NCBI GenBank assembly: GCA_039545295.1 | Contig: BCIK01000023.1 | Span: 186,001 to 250,000 of the forward strand | Direction of reading: 5' to 3' | Source: Udeniomyces pyricola | Taxonomy: Eukaryota > Basidiomycota > Tremellomycetes > Cystofilobasidiales > Mrakiaceae | Length of the DNA stretch: 64,000 nt | Part shown: piece by piece, positions 32,252-45,039 of the stretch | Position numbering within the stretch: position 1 is the stretch's first letter | How the letters are laid out: every line of letters starts with the position of its first letter | Notes under the pieces: model-generated | Databases searched by the model: none | The model's input: the letters and a program-made list of their open reading frames with translations, nothing else | Told to the model about the DNA's origin: nothing | Made by a program: the position numbers and the translations under genes

Positions 32252-35200
32252 TCATCTCCCACCCATCCCTCCTCCTGCACTCCCCCCAGCGCCGCCAGCA
32301 CCACCACCACCACCACCAGTCCCACTTCCGCCGGAGAAATGCGCCGGTGCGTTCTCCCAAACCCGAGCGAGAACGTACGCTTCGGAGAGAAGCACCCGGA
32401 CTTCAGCGTCCGTCCAATCTTGCGTCGGTAACGCTTGAAGGTACATGATGATGCCCTGCAGAANAAAAAAAAAAAAAAAAAAAAAAAAACGGACCCCCCC
32501 CAAAAAAAAGGTGCAGGGGAGGAAGGAAGGTAGAGAAGGAAAGAAGGGATAACACAAGGGTCAATATACAAAGAATCAAAAGAAACGCACACATCTATCG
32601 TCCATCCACCCGATTCAACCCAAACCCCTCACACCCAAGACATCCCAACGCCGAAAAACGGGAGGATACCGAGGGGGAACACGGAGTTTTGGAAAAGAAA
32701 AAAAAAAAAAGAGGAGGGGGGAGGGGAGGGGAGGGGAGGGGGGCAGGAGGGAAGTAGAGACTTACTTGGAAATCGAGCTTCTGGAGCGTAGCTGACCATT
32801 TGACCAGGAACGCCGAACAGACATAGAGATGGAATTGGGAGAACGCGTCCGTGCCTTCCGCCTATTGGTCAATCCATAGATAGATTCCAGACAAGTCGCA
32901 AAAAAGGGGGGGGGGGAGATCAGTGTTGTATAAGAGAGGAGAACAGCAAGAGGAAAGAATGAAGCAGGAGAGAATGAGAAGAAGAAGAAAGTAGACAGAA
33001 AAAAAAAGGAAAAAAAAAGACGCACGAGATACGTATCCCACATGCGAATGGTACAATGCATCGTGAGTTCCCGCATGAGCAAGCAGTTCATCCAGCGGAA
33101 CGCGAATTGCATGAACTCGACGCCTTGGTCTTCGAGGTGACTCGAGAGAGGAGCTTGATCACATTTTTTTTTTTTCAAACCATTGAAGCGAAAAGAAAGG
33201 TAGGTAAGCAAAATCGTGAACATCAGGGTTTTTTGTCTCAGTCGTAAAGTTCCAAGCCTTAAAAAGGATATCTCTTTCTTGACTTCCTTCCTCTGCTTGA
33301 AAAAAAAAAAAAAGAAGAAAAAAAGAAAGAAGACTTACGATCGATCCTTCCCACCAACTCTGCCATCTTCCTAACGCTCCTCTGAATACCTGGCTGAGCA
33401 AAGATGTAATTATCCTGAATCCCATCGAGGAGCTTGGAGAGGCACCAGAACGAGTCGGCCTCGACGGCTTCAAGCGCCAAAGACGGTAAGAACGCGAGAT
33501 CAAACGTCTCGGGATCGGTTTCTTTTATTATTATTATTATTGTTGATCCCCGATTTTGCGAATTTCAAAAATAAAATAAAATTGGTGTCAGGATTTGCAT
33601 TGTGAGAAGAAAACTCGGTGGGCAGTGTAGACCGACCCAGGAATCGTATGTATGGCAAGCAGAAAGAAGCGAATCAAAGAGTACAGAGAGTAAGGAAAAT
33701 GGAGAGGGGAATCAAGGAGTATTTTTCTTAAACCTACCTATGTATGCTGACAGAAACACCTGAAAGAAGGGAATGACGAGATCGTTGATGCCTTGGACGT
33801 AACCCGATGCGGGATGCCGAATCGCCCACACATACAGAATCCGTTCGAGTGTCTGGATTTTAGGAAATTCAATGAGGCCAATTGGAAGGTTAGTATGGAT
33901 CGGAGAGGAATGAAGTGGGCAAGAAAAGGGGGACACGTAAGATGGAAAAGGCGGTATCGAAAGGAGGATTGTCGTCAGACATGTTAAGATGGTCAAGGAG
34001 AATATTGTTGATACCCCCAATTTCAGCAAGCGAGACAAAGGAAGATTGTGTGAGGCAGAGGGGAGGGGGAAGAAAGAAAGAGAACCGTACGCGTTGAGCT
34101 GTCTCACCCGCCCACAGAGGAACGCCTGGCCGAGTCCGAGGAACGTCAATCACAATTTGGTGCCATATCTACAGTCGTCAACAACGCATGAGAGAAGATC
34201 AGTTTACAACATATTGCTTTCGAACCAGGTACACTAGAACTCTTCTTCGTTAACACCTTGCCCCCCCCCCCTCCCCCCACACTTCCCCCTCTCCCCACAG
34301 TTCCAACTCGTTGAGTGGCACGACTGACGGCCGGACATGATCGCTCCAGGCAAAAAAAAAAACAAATGTAAGGATATTAGCCACGTACCTGTTGATCCAT
34401 TCCACTTTTCCCACCTCTAAAAGCCATCCCTACGGCTTCTGCATACTCTTTCCTCTTTCGGCTCAATGCGCCCCGTCTCGGGGCTTCGGCCAACGGGAGG
34501 TAACCCAAGAGCATCTGCCAAACGATCGGTCGCAAAGAGGCAGGGATTCCGTTCCACGCGAGCGCTTTGAGTGCCCCAAGGTCGACACCGCTGTGGTTCG
34601 ATCTCGTAAGACTTCCCGTCGTGACTGGCGATGCCGATGAAGCAGGAGAGAAGGAAGAAGCGTTGGGTCCGGAAGATAAAGTCGAAGCAGCAGAAGAAGA
34701 AGAGGAACACGCGAGGATTTTATGAAATTTCTCCAGGTTGCGCTCGGAGCGGAGGGAGGTGCTACGGTGTAGTTTACTCGATGATGATACAGACCCACTA
34801 CCGTTATTTGGTGATGAGACTGGGGTGATTGAAGTCAGAGTTCTTGACCGAGCAGAGAGTAGAGGTGGAGCGGTCACGGAAGGGTTGTGAGAGGTCGAAG
34901 GAGAATTAGGTGTCGAGCCGGTTTGGGAAATGTATGAGGTCGGAAGCAAGAGTAAGGGATCTGTCAATTGAGATGAGTGTATTCGAATGATTAATGAATG
35001 ATTTCTACGAGGTAAAAAGAGAGAAGAGAAATAACAATGCAGTCCTGGCGTATCGACATGAAAGGGCCGCAGACAACGCTCTCCTCTTGAATCCGTTCAG
35101 ACTACGACGCAACCTCCCTCTTTTAGACCTCTCCCTCTCGCCCTACTTCCTTCCAAACGACTAAGAAACGAATCAAACTCACCCAACACAATCTTTTCCA

Positions 35201-36095
35201 GTCCTTCCTTTAACGCGTCGATCCCTGTCTTCTCCTCTTCCTCTCCTTCGTCTTCCTCCTCATTCCTTCTCGACCCTCTTCCAAGGTGTCCATTCGCTCC
35301 CTCTCCGTCTTCCTCATCATCATCCCCATCGATTCCCAATGAAGCTTCGACTTCCCTCCTGATCTTTCCCTTTCCACTTCCTCCCCCGCTTGAATCCATC
35401 TGGAACGCGCTGCCGAGACGCGAATAGCCTTCATAACCTAATGGTGGTTCGTCCTCTTGATCGTCATCTTCCTCTAGCCCACCTGCTGCTGCGGCGTCCT
35501 CTCGCCCTGTACTACTGTGAGTAATGGAGAATGCAGCAGGAGTAGACTGATGTGAGACAAGTGGAGGAGGTCGGACAGAGGAAGACGCCGAAGAAGAAGA
35601 AGAAGCGGCAGTGTTGTTTTGGAGAGGTACATGAGATGGAGATGATGAGGATGACGCCGATCGGCTCTGAGTTCTGGCTGGTTCGGAGCTGATGAGATGG
35701 TCTGCGTGTCGAGGTGAGCCGGAGAGCTGAGAGGCGTTGGATGTGTGTGATGATTGAGATGAAGGGGGAAGGGCGTGCGAAGGTATGGAAGAGACGGGGG
35801 AAGCGGGCTTGTTGGTGACGGCGGACCTCGTGCCGAACCAAGAAGAAGAGGACGTCGTCGAGCGTTTCGTCATTGGCTGTGGCTGTGGTGGTGGCGGTGG
35901 TGGTTGATTCGATTTTGAGGACTTGGAATGAACGGAAGAAGAAGCCGAGGGGCCGCCTTCGTTATCCGAGGACGAGTCCCAAGCATCGTCTTGCTCCCAG
36001 GCTTGATGGGACTGGGAGATTGAGAAGGACAAGGCTGCTAGCGATGACGCTGGCGGGCGTAGGCGGGACTTGTTTGTGGCGTTGGTGTAGGTCAT
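32252..36095 (-). CDS. GYP1: GYP1-type Rab GTPase-activating protein (TBC domain)
   Basis: Eight minus-strand exons, 36095-35183, 34960-34389, 34168-34091, 33852-33738, 33521-33339, 33153-33026, 32861-32766 and 32455-32252, have consistent phases (1,0,0,1,1,0,0) and give about 762 residues. Gyp1 speeds GTP hydrolysis by Ypt1/Rab1-class GTPases at the Golgi. The TBC domain opens ALAWNGIPASLRPIVWQMLL and holds the arginine finger in IDVPRTRP and the glutamine finger in YVQGINDL. RILYVWAIRHPASG, EADSFWCLSKLLDGIQDNY, FRWMNCLLMRELTMHCTIRMWDTY (in two parts) and ALPTQDW follow. The N-terminal 300 residues are disordered, with WEQDDAWDSSSD near the start and an acidic stretch. The C-terminus is Gly-rich. 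The start at 36095 was chosen because it precedes the DAWDS motif. The frame stays open upstream to 36296 but without family-like sequence. The acceptor of intron 4 follows an ATAATAAAAG run. Confidence 0.94.
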
Positions 36096-37540
36096 GACAG
36101 AGGGAGATGGGGAGGCGAAGGAGTAGGAGGATTGTCGATTGAAGTGGTGAGGGTGAAAGTGGTAAGGGTGGGGAAGCGAGCTTTGAGAACCGAGGAGGAA
36201 GGTGGGACAAGGATGGTGACGGTTCTGAGGAGGAGATCGAAGGGAAAGGGAACAACGGATTGACGACACACACGTCAGACAATTGATTGCAAACAACTAA
36301 TCCAGAGTGTGCGTTGGCGAGGACAATGTCATCATCATCGCCGACTATATATCGTGTCATGGTTGGATATATATATATATGTTGTACAGTGCATGCATAT
36401 ATGTATATATACATATATGTATATATATGCTTGTTGACCTGCTCTCTCATGTTCATGACGACAACGGCCTGCCGCGTTCATGACAAGTCGGTCGATTCAA
36501 TTCGACCAGCTGGAGCAGGTTGTGACGTGCTATATAAGACAACTGCAGCCCATCATCACCCTGAGTTGAGTTTATTCGTCGAGTCCGATGACAATCAACA
36601 GGATGGATTGGGACGGTCGAGCTTCGAGGGTTACCATGGTGATCGCTACAACCCTCGTTTGTTCTTTTGCGCCCCCAAAAGCGTCCGCCTTTTCCCCCTT
36701 TTCCTTTTGGACACTCTGCACCATCATTCATCATCCCCTTCTCTTCCTTTCTCTGGCCCCATCCATCTCTTTTCTTTCTCACACACTCCCTCCCCCCATT
36801 CGTCGGATCATCATCATCCTCTCGCCTCGTGAGTATCTCTCTCCTCTCTCCCCCTTTCCTTCTCCCCTTCCCCCCCCCCCTTCCCAATTTCATGATGAAA
36901 ACAAGCTGGCACCAGTGGCACACGATTCAAAGGAGAGAGTCGACTTTCGGGTCTTCTTTTTCTTCTTTGGATCCCATGGGCTACAACCTTTGCGACCTAG
37001 CCTACGCGGGTGATGGTCCCTGATACTCCCCTCCCCCTCCTCCTTTTACACACTTTGCTTACCTTCTTACATGAAAGAACGTCTCGGAAAAGATTGAAAT
37101 AAACTGACTTTGTTTTCGCTTCTTCCTTCTGTGTCGTCTTAAAGATTTCCCTTGCGTTTTCCTCTTTGTTTTTCTCTCAAGCCTACTATGATGATCATGA
37201 TGCCTATTCATTCCAACTGTACTTTCTTCATCTGAAATGCCAAGCCGACTCAGATGGTTCACATCAATCCAACCATATATACGTGTAAAGCGAAATGATG
37301 CTCGATTCGTCAAACTCTTAGTGAGGTAAGCAGAAGGTGGGCTAGATCAAATGCTTTCTCCACCCCCACGATCCGATTCACAGATATATATATATATACG
37401 TGTTCTCATCATACAAACACGTATATATGTTGACGCCCAACACGCGTATCACATACATACATCGAGATCCCCTGCACCAGACCAGCTAGATCCTGACTAA
37501 CATACAACGATCCCGTAACACGATCAAATCATAAGCTGTC
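36096..37540. other. intergenic region with TATA-like site and unassigned ORF
   Basis: About 1.4 kb between the GYP1 start (-) and the stop of the F-box-like gene (-). TA repeats lie at 36366-36430 and 37383-37396. A TATA-like element (CTATATAAG) sits at about 36530-36538, 50 bases before an ATG at 36588 that opens a 141-codon plus-strand frame of mixed hydrophobic and Pro-rich composition. I cannot assign this frame to a gene, and the C- and T-rich DNA argues against it. Confidence 0.35.
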
Positions 37541-39910
37541 CTACGCGTCGACACAGTTGCCGTCATCATGAACGGCCGGCTTGATATATACTACCGCTGC
37601 ACTAGGTAATCCCGGCATTCCTAAGAGTCGACCTCGACTCGGCGGCGGCGGCGGCACCGGAGGCCTGCATACGAGACGCGGTCGTTTGAAGCGATACGTC
37701 GTTTCGTTTAACGAGAAGCTCGTGAGATTTGGCAGAAGGCTCGTCAAACGGTTCAGAGGAAGGTTGGTTGGAGGGTGGTTGGTGGGGGTAGAAGGGGTAT
37801 GGGTACTTGAAGAAGGGGTGGAAGATGGGGAAAAAAGGGAGAGGTGGATGAGAGAGGGAAAGAGGTCGTGAAGAGAGGAGAGGGATGTATCCTGGAAAAT
37901 GTTTATCGAGGAGTAGAGGAGAGAGTAGGTCAGACCAAAGAACCGAGACCACAAAAAAAAAGAAGAAGAAGAAAAAAAAAGAAGAAGAATGGTTATGCAG
38001 GGATCATGTCCAAGGCCACAAAAATCATGTTTTGACTTACCAAGAATGCCATGACGACTTCCGAGTCGCCTTCATTAAACCCCAACGACAACTTCTCGAG
38101 TCGACCTTTATCCTTCAATGCCTCTCCCAGTGCATGGATGATGCCAACTTCGGCCAGCTTTGACAAGGACGTTGCGGAGCCGGTAGTCCTATCAGTTCGA
38201 GATCCCTGCGCCACGCAGACGCTATGATAAGCTGGAACCAACGTCGCCTCCATTTGCCGAGTCTCCTCAAGACCATCGACATGGTCTTGATCCTCATTCG
38301 GCTCGTCCATCGACGTGATGATTGGATTCGGTAGCCCAAAGATGGTGAGTTCCCTTAACCCATACGCGTCTTCCCTCGCAGGGAGGAGCTTCAGGCTCGT
38401 ACAGAGCGCTTCCAAAGGCGTTTCGAGAAGCTCCACCGTCAGCTTCGCCAAGGAAGGTGGGCTATCTCCTCCGAGAAGGCCAGGGAGATGAAGCGCTAAT
38501 CCGGTGAATTGTTGGAGGGTTTGAGAGAATGGGAAAGCGTGGAAAACAGGGTTGGTCGGCGAGGTGAGAGATTCACCAGAGTCGATGGGTGGGAATGGAA
38601 ACGTGGAGGGACTGATGGGATGGAGCTCGGCCAGGTTCAGAGAAGCAGAGTTAGGAGTCGGAGGAGTGGTGAATGAGCGATGGGAGATCAGAGGATGGCG
38701 CCGAGGTAATGGGTTGTCGGATCCAGCTGGGGAAGGTAAGAATGTTTGAAGCGTCAAACTCTCCAGGACCGGAAGGCGGGCACCAAAAGTGTTGTTAGTT
38801 CGATGCTTAACGCTGTTAGGGATGCTATCGTTGTGGTTATTGCTGCTTTTGCTGAGAGATAGAGAGAGAATATCAGGAGAGGCAGAAGAAGAGAGGAGGT
38901 GATTGAGATGTCGTTGGGGGATTTGAAAGCCAGTGAGGACGAGTGAGCGAAGATGAGGGAATCGCGTCAAGGGCTGGGGGTGCACAAACGTCGTGTCCTT
39001 TGGTGGAAGAGGAAAGAGAGGCGAGAGAGAAAGGGGGTAAGATGGCGAATATGGGTCTCGGCGTTGGAGTAAGGATAAAGACGCATAGCAGGATAGGACA
39101 AAATGGGAAATCAGAGATAGATGGACCAGGTTGGGAAACATGCTGGTGATGGAGAAAAGAATCATCCAGTATTCGATTTCAGCTTGTGTTCAAGTAGAGT
39201 ACTTTCTCGGGCTAGATCTTGGATCCAAAGAAACGTTGAGAAGTTACGAAAGAAAAGAAGAAATAACGATAAAGTAAAAAAAAGGGGTCTTACCTCGAAA
39301 GCTGTGCGAGTCCAACCATGAGTCTTTTTCCTTCTTCCTCCTTGACCCGCTCCCAAGCGAGGCTCCTCTCCCACCCGCCTCCTTCGGCCCATTGAAACAC
39401 TTGGTTTCCTTCTCCTTCGTCCTCCTCTTCACCCCCTTCGGCCTCCTCCGATGTGCTCAGAGCCTGTCCGAATTCGACCATGAACCGCCGGACGCAAGCG
39501 CCAATCTGCCTCGGCCTGGACTGCAAGCCATTTTCGTCGTCCTCGTCGTCTTGATCTCCTCTATGATCTAGACCCTTGAGCTGATACCGGTATTTCGTCG
39601 AGGTGGACTGACCAAGAGACAAGAGAGAGCTGAGCTTCGTTCGAACGAGAGTCGAGGCGATATCGAGGGTGGAGGCCTTGAGGGTGACGGTCCGAAACAA
39701 CCATGGTTGCAGCTGCGGGGTCAGAGAGGGATGTACGAGAGCGAGGGCGGAGAGCGTGGGTTTGTCGACCAAGTACGGTGGCAGAAGCTCGGTCAAGATA
39801 AAGTAGAGGACGGGAGGAAGAGGCGTGCTGGTTAGGATTGGAAGGGTTCGAGATTTTGATGCATAGTGCAGGGTGTTGTTGCAGTAGGGGTTGAGGTTCA
39901 AGGATTGCAT
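37541..39910 (-). CDS. F-box-like, leucine-rich-repeat-like protein
   Basis: Exons 39910-39294, 39142-38041 and 37891-37541 (phases 2, 0) encode about 689 residues. Near the N-terminus LPPVLYFILTELLPPYLVDK followed by ALALVHPSLTPQLQPWLFR resembles an F-box-like helical motif. Such motifs recruit Skp1 in SCF ubiquitin ligases. Several Leu-rich repeat-like lines follow, for example NLVHLSLISHFVLSCY, HLRSLVLTGFQIPQ, LPVLESLTLQTF, LRELTIFGLPNP, RLEKLSLGFNEGDSE and LHDLFPSLIHLSLFSPS, separated by Ser/Pro-rich loops. This is the layout of many fungal F-box/LRR orphans, whose substrates are unknown. The first ATG with good composition was chosen. The frame is open 54 bases further upstream without an ATG. 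Confidence 0.65.
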
Positions 39911-40709
39911 GGGTGGTATCAAGATCAGAACTATCGTAGAGGAAAGGCAGGCTGACGGAGCCACAGCTTAGGATAGCGTTGTTTAAGTTGAGTGAATAAT
40001 AGTGCGTAACCGTGTGGACTAAGGCATGCCACGAGTTGATGCGACCGTGTGGAAGAGCGGTAGACTTCTCTATGAGAGCAAAGCGTGGGACAAGATGAGA
40101 GAGGCTTTAAACGACCGGACCTGGGAGAAAAATCAGGGAGGAAAGGGGGTCAGGGAGGAAGTCGAGGCAAATCGGAAAGGAGAGAAAGAAAGGAGAGACG
40201 TCTCATCGATCAAGGTGTCAGTCAGATCACAGCTACATCATCACGTCATCATGATCTGTCGTGTGAATCTTTCGGCTCGGCTCGGCCCGGATGCTTTGCT
40301 CATCTGCAGTGGTGCAGTACGTACACAAACGTACATATCATCTATATATTCTCACTCATCCTTGACTTCATGCACATGCAAGAGCGCGATCAATCAGAGC
40401 AGATGCTTGCTTGACGCCTCACCTTGGCCGACATCTGATCATGGGGTTATACAATATACATATGTAGACGCACTATGAAATCCAGCCAGAGCGGTTGAGA
40501 GTTGAGACAGTGCTTGCTCTTGTGACACAGCCCTTGTCACGTGTCCCACAGCCAACACCCAGGCCGGTGTCGGTCATACGTATTATGTCGATATTCGATC
40601 CCTTGATGAGCGTCCAACACCGTCGCGTTCGGTCCATCAATCGCTCGACTTCTTCATTAATCATACCTCACTATCCAGCCTTCTTAGACCCGCTAGCAAC
40701 ACACACACC
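39911..40709. promoter_or_regulatory. divergent promoter region, F-box-like gene and COQ3
   Basis: About 800 bases between outward-facing starts. Short ORFs occur but nothing protein-like. A CA repeat (ACACACACC) abuts the COQ3 start codon. Confidence 0.45.
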
Positions 40710-42270
40710 ATGTCGGCATTCTTTCGAGCAACCCATCGTCTCACCTCTCGCGCATCTTCTACTGCCGCCGCCCGGCCTGCCTTCTCTCGCCAAATCGCAT
40801 CGGCTTCTACCTCATCCTCTTCTTCCTCTACCCTCTCGCCTCCCACGCCCTCTTCTGCTCCATCGCCAGCCCTGAATTCCTCAGACCCTCCTCTCTCATC
40901 ACCTTCCAATCTACCTCCACGCACCTCCGTCAACGCCTCTGAAGTGGACTTCTTCTCCAAACTCTCTTCCCAATGGTGGGATGAATCCGGCGAGCTTGGC
41001 CTTCTTCACAAGATGAACCCCCCTCGCCTCGCATTTCTGCGCGAAAAGATGCGCGAGAGCGCGCTGAGGGATGGTCAAGACGATGGTGCTGTATTTGGTA
41101 GAGGAGAAGATGGACCGGCGGCGATGATGGGGGGAGGTCATTGGTTGGAGGGAAAGAGGGTGTTGGATGTCGGATGTGGTGGAGGGCTCTTGAGTGAAGT
41201 ACGAATCTTCTTCTCATTTGCTTTCGATCCAAGATCGTTCTCGCTTGTAGCGGGTTAGGACTGTTGTCAGAACGATCTCGCTCGGCCTTAGACGTTTCAG
41301 AAGATGCCAGAGGTCGACGGTGGTTCTCCGATCCGACGCGTTGATACCCTTTACTGATACATATCTCTTTCTCTTGTACCCGATCTTGCACTCTACCCAA
41401 AATGTACTTCATATCCACCCCCAAACATTTCTTTTGTACTGCTTCCCGCTTCTGTGTGATTGTCCGTGCTCAGTCACTTGCACGACTAGGCGCCTCGACT
41501 CTCGGCATCGACGCGACACCTTCCAACATCCCCCTCGCCCAAACCCATCAGCTTCTCGACGCCTTCCTCACCTCTCCACCCCCTGCATCCCACCCCGACT
41601 TTCCCCGCCTCGAATACCGTCATCAGACAGCCGAAGATCTTCTGCAGAACGATGGGGGTGAAGCGGCGTTTGATGTCGTCTGTGCCATGGAAGTGCTGGA
41701 GCACGTTGACGACCCAAAGGGCTTTCTGTTGGACTTGACCAAGCTTGTCAAGGTAAGCGGAGATTTCGTCCATTATGGGATAGGTCTTTCTTGATGTATG
41801 GAAAGAGATCACGCGTTGTGGCGGTGGACCCTCTGTGCCGGCTTGTCTCGCCTACTTCTCGTTCCCCTAGTCCCCGTCGAGTGTCAGTGAAACCTCTGTC
41901 TCACCATTATTCCTCTTGGTCTTGTCCTTCTCAGCCTGGAGGTCATCTCGTTCTCTCCACCATCTCTCGTACCCCTCTTGCCCATCTTCTCACCATCACC
42001 TTTGCTGAGACCCTCCTTCGACTCGTCTCGCCCGGCACGCACACCTCGTCCAAGTTCGTCAAGCCCTCGGAGCTCGACGCGTTCTTTGACTCGATCGGCT
42101 GGAACGATTCGGGGATCGCTGGTTACAACGGTGCGAGTGGCGTGAGGGAGAGTAGGGGTATCATTTATGTTCCGTGGAAAGGCAAGTGGGAGTTGGTCGG
42201 GAGGAACGTTGGGGAGGCGGGCAAGGCGGTCAACTTTTTGTATTATGTGAGGAGGCCCAAGGATGCATGA
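40710..42270 (+). CDS. COQ3: ubiquinone biosynthesis O-methyltransferase, mitochondrial
   Basis: Exons 40710-41198, 41474-41752 and 41935-42270 join in phase 0 and give about 367 residues. Coq3 performs both O-methylations of the coenzyme Q ring, using S-adenosylmethionine, in the CoQ synthome on the matrix face of the inner mitochondrial membrane. The N-terminus (MSAFFRATHRLTSRAS, Arg/Ser/Ala-rich, no acids) is a mitochondrial presequence. The conserved start of the domain is EVDFFSKLSSQWWDESGE with LLHKMNPPRLAF. The cofactor loop is VLDVGCGGGLLSE and the acidic strand end is LGIDATPSN. CAMEVLEHVDDP and PGGHLVLSTISRTP follow, then IGWNDSGIAGYNG near the end. Length and order match the family. 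The next gene (TFA2) starts 324 bases downstream on the same strand. Confidence 0.95.
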
Positions 42271-42594
42271 GCGTTGTGTGTGTGTGTGTGCGTGTGTGTG
42301 TTTGGAAAGAAAAAAGTTGAGAATTGCTCTCGCGTAACAGGAGACTGTGAGCGTGACTGATGGTGGTGTAGCCAGTGTGGACCAGAGTCTATAGAATGGC
42401 AGGTAAGAAAACCCCTGACGGTTGATGGGGTCGTTCCTCGTAACGGGGGGGAAAGCGATCCCACAGCCTACATAGAGTTTCCCCTGAGCCTATCGGCTTA
42501 TGCCGTCAACGTCCACCAGCGATTCATCAACCCCTTTACATATCCTCCCCATTCCCTTACCCATCCTATCCTCACCCCGCTCACCCTTCCAACC
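42271..42594. promoter_or_regulatory. short intergenic region, COQ3 end to TFA2 start
   Basis: 324 bases with a TG repeat directly after the COQ3 stop (about 42275-42301) and pyrimidine-rich DNA before the TFA2 ATG. It must hold the COQ3 terminator and the TFA2 promoter. Confidence 0.5.
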
Positions 42595-44445
42595 ATGTCT
42601 ACTCCCTCCTCAACCTCATATCCAACCCCGGAACCTAACAGAGAACCCGCACACAAGCGTCAACGCACAGGTCCGCTCAACTTGCATCCCTTCTAGCCTT
42701 CTACTTGGCCCGCGCTTGCTCACCTTCGACGCCACCTTCTCTCTCGCTTCTCGTCCTTGTCGCTTGCCAGGCCCATCATCATCCGCATCCACACCAGCAT
42801 CATCATACTCTTACGCTCCTACTCCTCAACCACCACCTCCACCAGCGTCTATCTCGACGTATGCCGACTTCAACCAGTCCCATCATTTCAACACCAGGAT
42901 CGCGTCAGCCGTCTCCGTTCTCAAAGTACTTTCTTCCTTTCTTTGCCCTTATACTTGATTCTCCTTGTTGCTCATCTCGCCTCAACTGACCCCGCGTCTT
43001 TCCCTCCGGTATCACTTGTCGGACGAGCAGGATAAGAAAGGGATTCCGGTCCGAGCTCAGGAACTGTCGATCGAGTGCGGTTGGGCCGAACTCGAATACG
43101 ACGCTGGCGCGCAGGAGTTCCTCAAAGCGCACGAGAAGGTTCAGTTTGATGAGCGAACGAGGTTGTTTTCGTACAAAGTAGGTCTTCGCTTTGTTCTTGT
43201 CTCTCTTCTTCTCGGGCTGGATGAGTTGAAGCCAAGGCCGTGTGCCAAAGGTACAGAAGGGCAGAAGGGGTGTTTGAAGAGGACTGTGGTGGGACTGCAT
43301 ATATAGCCTGCACCTTTGCCTTCTTGCCTAAATCTGACGTTCCCTTACATCATTCTCTTGTCTCCCCCCATGTTTCGGTCCATTCTAAAAGGCGGACCAT
43401 CAAATCTCTACTCCTGCTCAACTCCTCTCGACGATAAAAACGGCTTCGCTCGTCCAACCCCCTCCGGTAGCTGCGGCTCCTACCATCAGTGGGGGGATGC
43501 CTACCGCTCCGGCTCCTTCCAACATCGGCGGAGGTGTCTCCGTACGATCCCTTAAGGAATCGTGGCACGGCGCTCAGGCGACACTCGATGAACTCGTCAA
43601 GAATGGCGATGTCCTTCCGATGAGAGTCAAGAAGGAAGGAGGCTATAGGACGGTTTATTGGAATGAGGTCGGGGTGGAAAGGGGTGGTAAGGCGGTAGAT
43701 CAAGGTCGGTTGCTACCCTTTGATGCTTCTTGTTGTCGTTGTTGGTCTGACCTGTTCGAAAAGAGAGAACCAAAAAATGGATTCTGTCGATCCGTGGTTT
43801 ATCTCTAACTCCATCACGATCCATAAAACTAAACTGATTCTTTCTTTCTTTTCCTTTTCTCCTCCTGTGGCACGTCCCTTCTTCCACCTTTTCTTTTTCC
43901 TTTCTCACTTTTTCTCAACTACCCATGTGCAAAATTCTCCACATTCCCTTCCCTCTCGAAAACGAATGTCTATTGAAGAGTTTAAGAGTGCTTGGCATGC
44001 TCTTCGCGTACCGGCCGATATCGAACGAGCGCTTCGCGAGAGTACGTTCCTTTCCCCTTCTCCCCTCCCTCCGGCGCTGCCGTCACTTTTGATTGTTTGA
44101 TGCATCTCAATCCTCTTCACTCACTTCTCTCCACCTTCTCCCTCCCACTTCTCAACCCCCCCCCCCCCCAAAAAAAAAACCAAAAAAATGAACATACAAA
44201 CAAACCAAATAAAAAAAAAACTACAAACAGGTGGTATCAAATCCTCGACGACCGAACCTTCGGCCCATTCGCTCGCGGCTGCCTTGCTCGCCAACGGGGG
44301 TGGGAAGAAGAAAGGCAAGAAACCTGGCGCGCGACGCGTCAAGATCACGAATACCCATATGGCGGATTTGGGGGTGGATCTGACGAAAGATCGGGTTACG
44401 GCGGGAGCTGGGTCAGATGGGGCGGGTGGGAAAGGAAGGAAATGA
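42595..44445 (+). CDS. TFA2: transcription initiation factor IIE subunit beta
   Basis: Exons 42595-42670, 42771-42925, 43031-43177, 43392-43704, 43979-44041 and 44231-44445 (phases 1,0,0,1,1) encode about 322 residues. TFIIE beta binds promoter DNA in the RNA polymerase II preinitiation complex and, with TFIIE alpha, recruits TFIIH. Family features in order: a Pro/Ser-rich leader; a first winged helix ending KAHEKVQFDERTRLFSYK; a second one with ADHQISTPAQLLSTIKTAS, then SVRSLKESWHGAQATLDELV and GGYRTVYWNEV. The conserved EFKSAWHALRVPADIERALR and the basic tail GKKKGKKPGARRVKITNTHM follow. Introns 3 and 5 end in A-rich sequence (TTCTAAAAG and CTACAAACAG). Exon 5 is only 63 bases. Confidence 0.9.
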
Positions 44446-45039
44446 AGGGGTTTTCTTACTTTCTTTTATGCATGCATAGTACAAAGGGGGGAGGGAAAGA
44501 AGGGGAGGAGGGGAGAGAGCACAGAGAGTACGAGTTCCGGATCGCGCAGCCGGTAGCTCTTTAAAAAAAAAAAAACCTTATGTCGATCTCGAACGTCTAT
44601 CTATCTATCGATCTATCTAACTTTCTTCTTCTGCTTGTTTCTCCTCTCCTTACATACCCTTTGACTCCCCTCCTCATCATGCATGTATGTATGCGTATGC
44701 TGGGATTTTTTTTTTTTTTCTTCTTTCTATGAGGGCCAATCTAAATCCTACCAAAGGTCCCGGCTTATTAAAAAAAAAAAAAAAAAAAAAGGAGAAAAAA
44801 AAAAGTCTTTCGAATCCAAACATGTGGATATGGGTATGTGGAAACCTGAACCATCAAGATCAAACACCAGTCATTCTTTAAGGTCGCGTTTTGTCTTGCT
44901 CGTCTTAGTTTCTTCTTCTTCTTCTTCTTCTTCTTTTTTTTTTTTTAAAGAACGTTTTCAAATTCATCTGAATTGGAGATTTTCAACCGTAATCTATATC
45001 CATTCCTCTTTCTATAAAAATAGAAAAAGAAAAAAAAAA
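44446..45039. other. convergent intergenic region
   Basis: 3' ends of TFA2 (+) and HEM13 (-). It has A runs (44564-44575, 44770-44790), T runs, a TCTA repeat at 44598-44622 and a CTT array at 44913-44934. ORFs here are poly-Lys/Phe artefacts. Confidence 0.6.

Noticed and set aside
36096..36296. Upstream in-frame extension of GYP1 exon 1
   Set aside because: The extra residues are not family-like and the ATG at 36095 directly precedes a typical disordered N-terminus with the DAWDSSSD motif.
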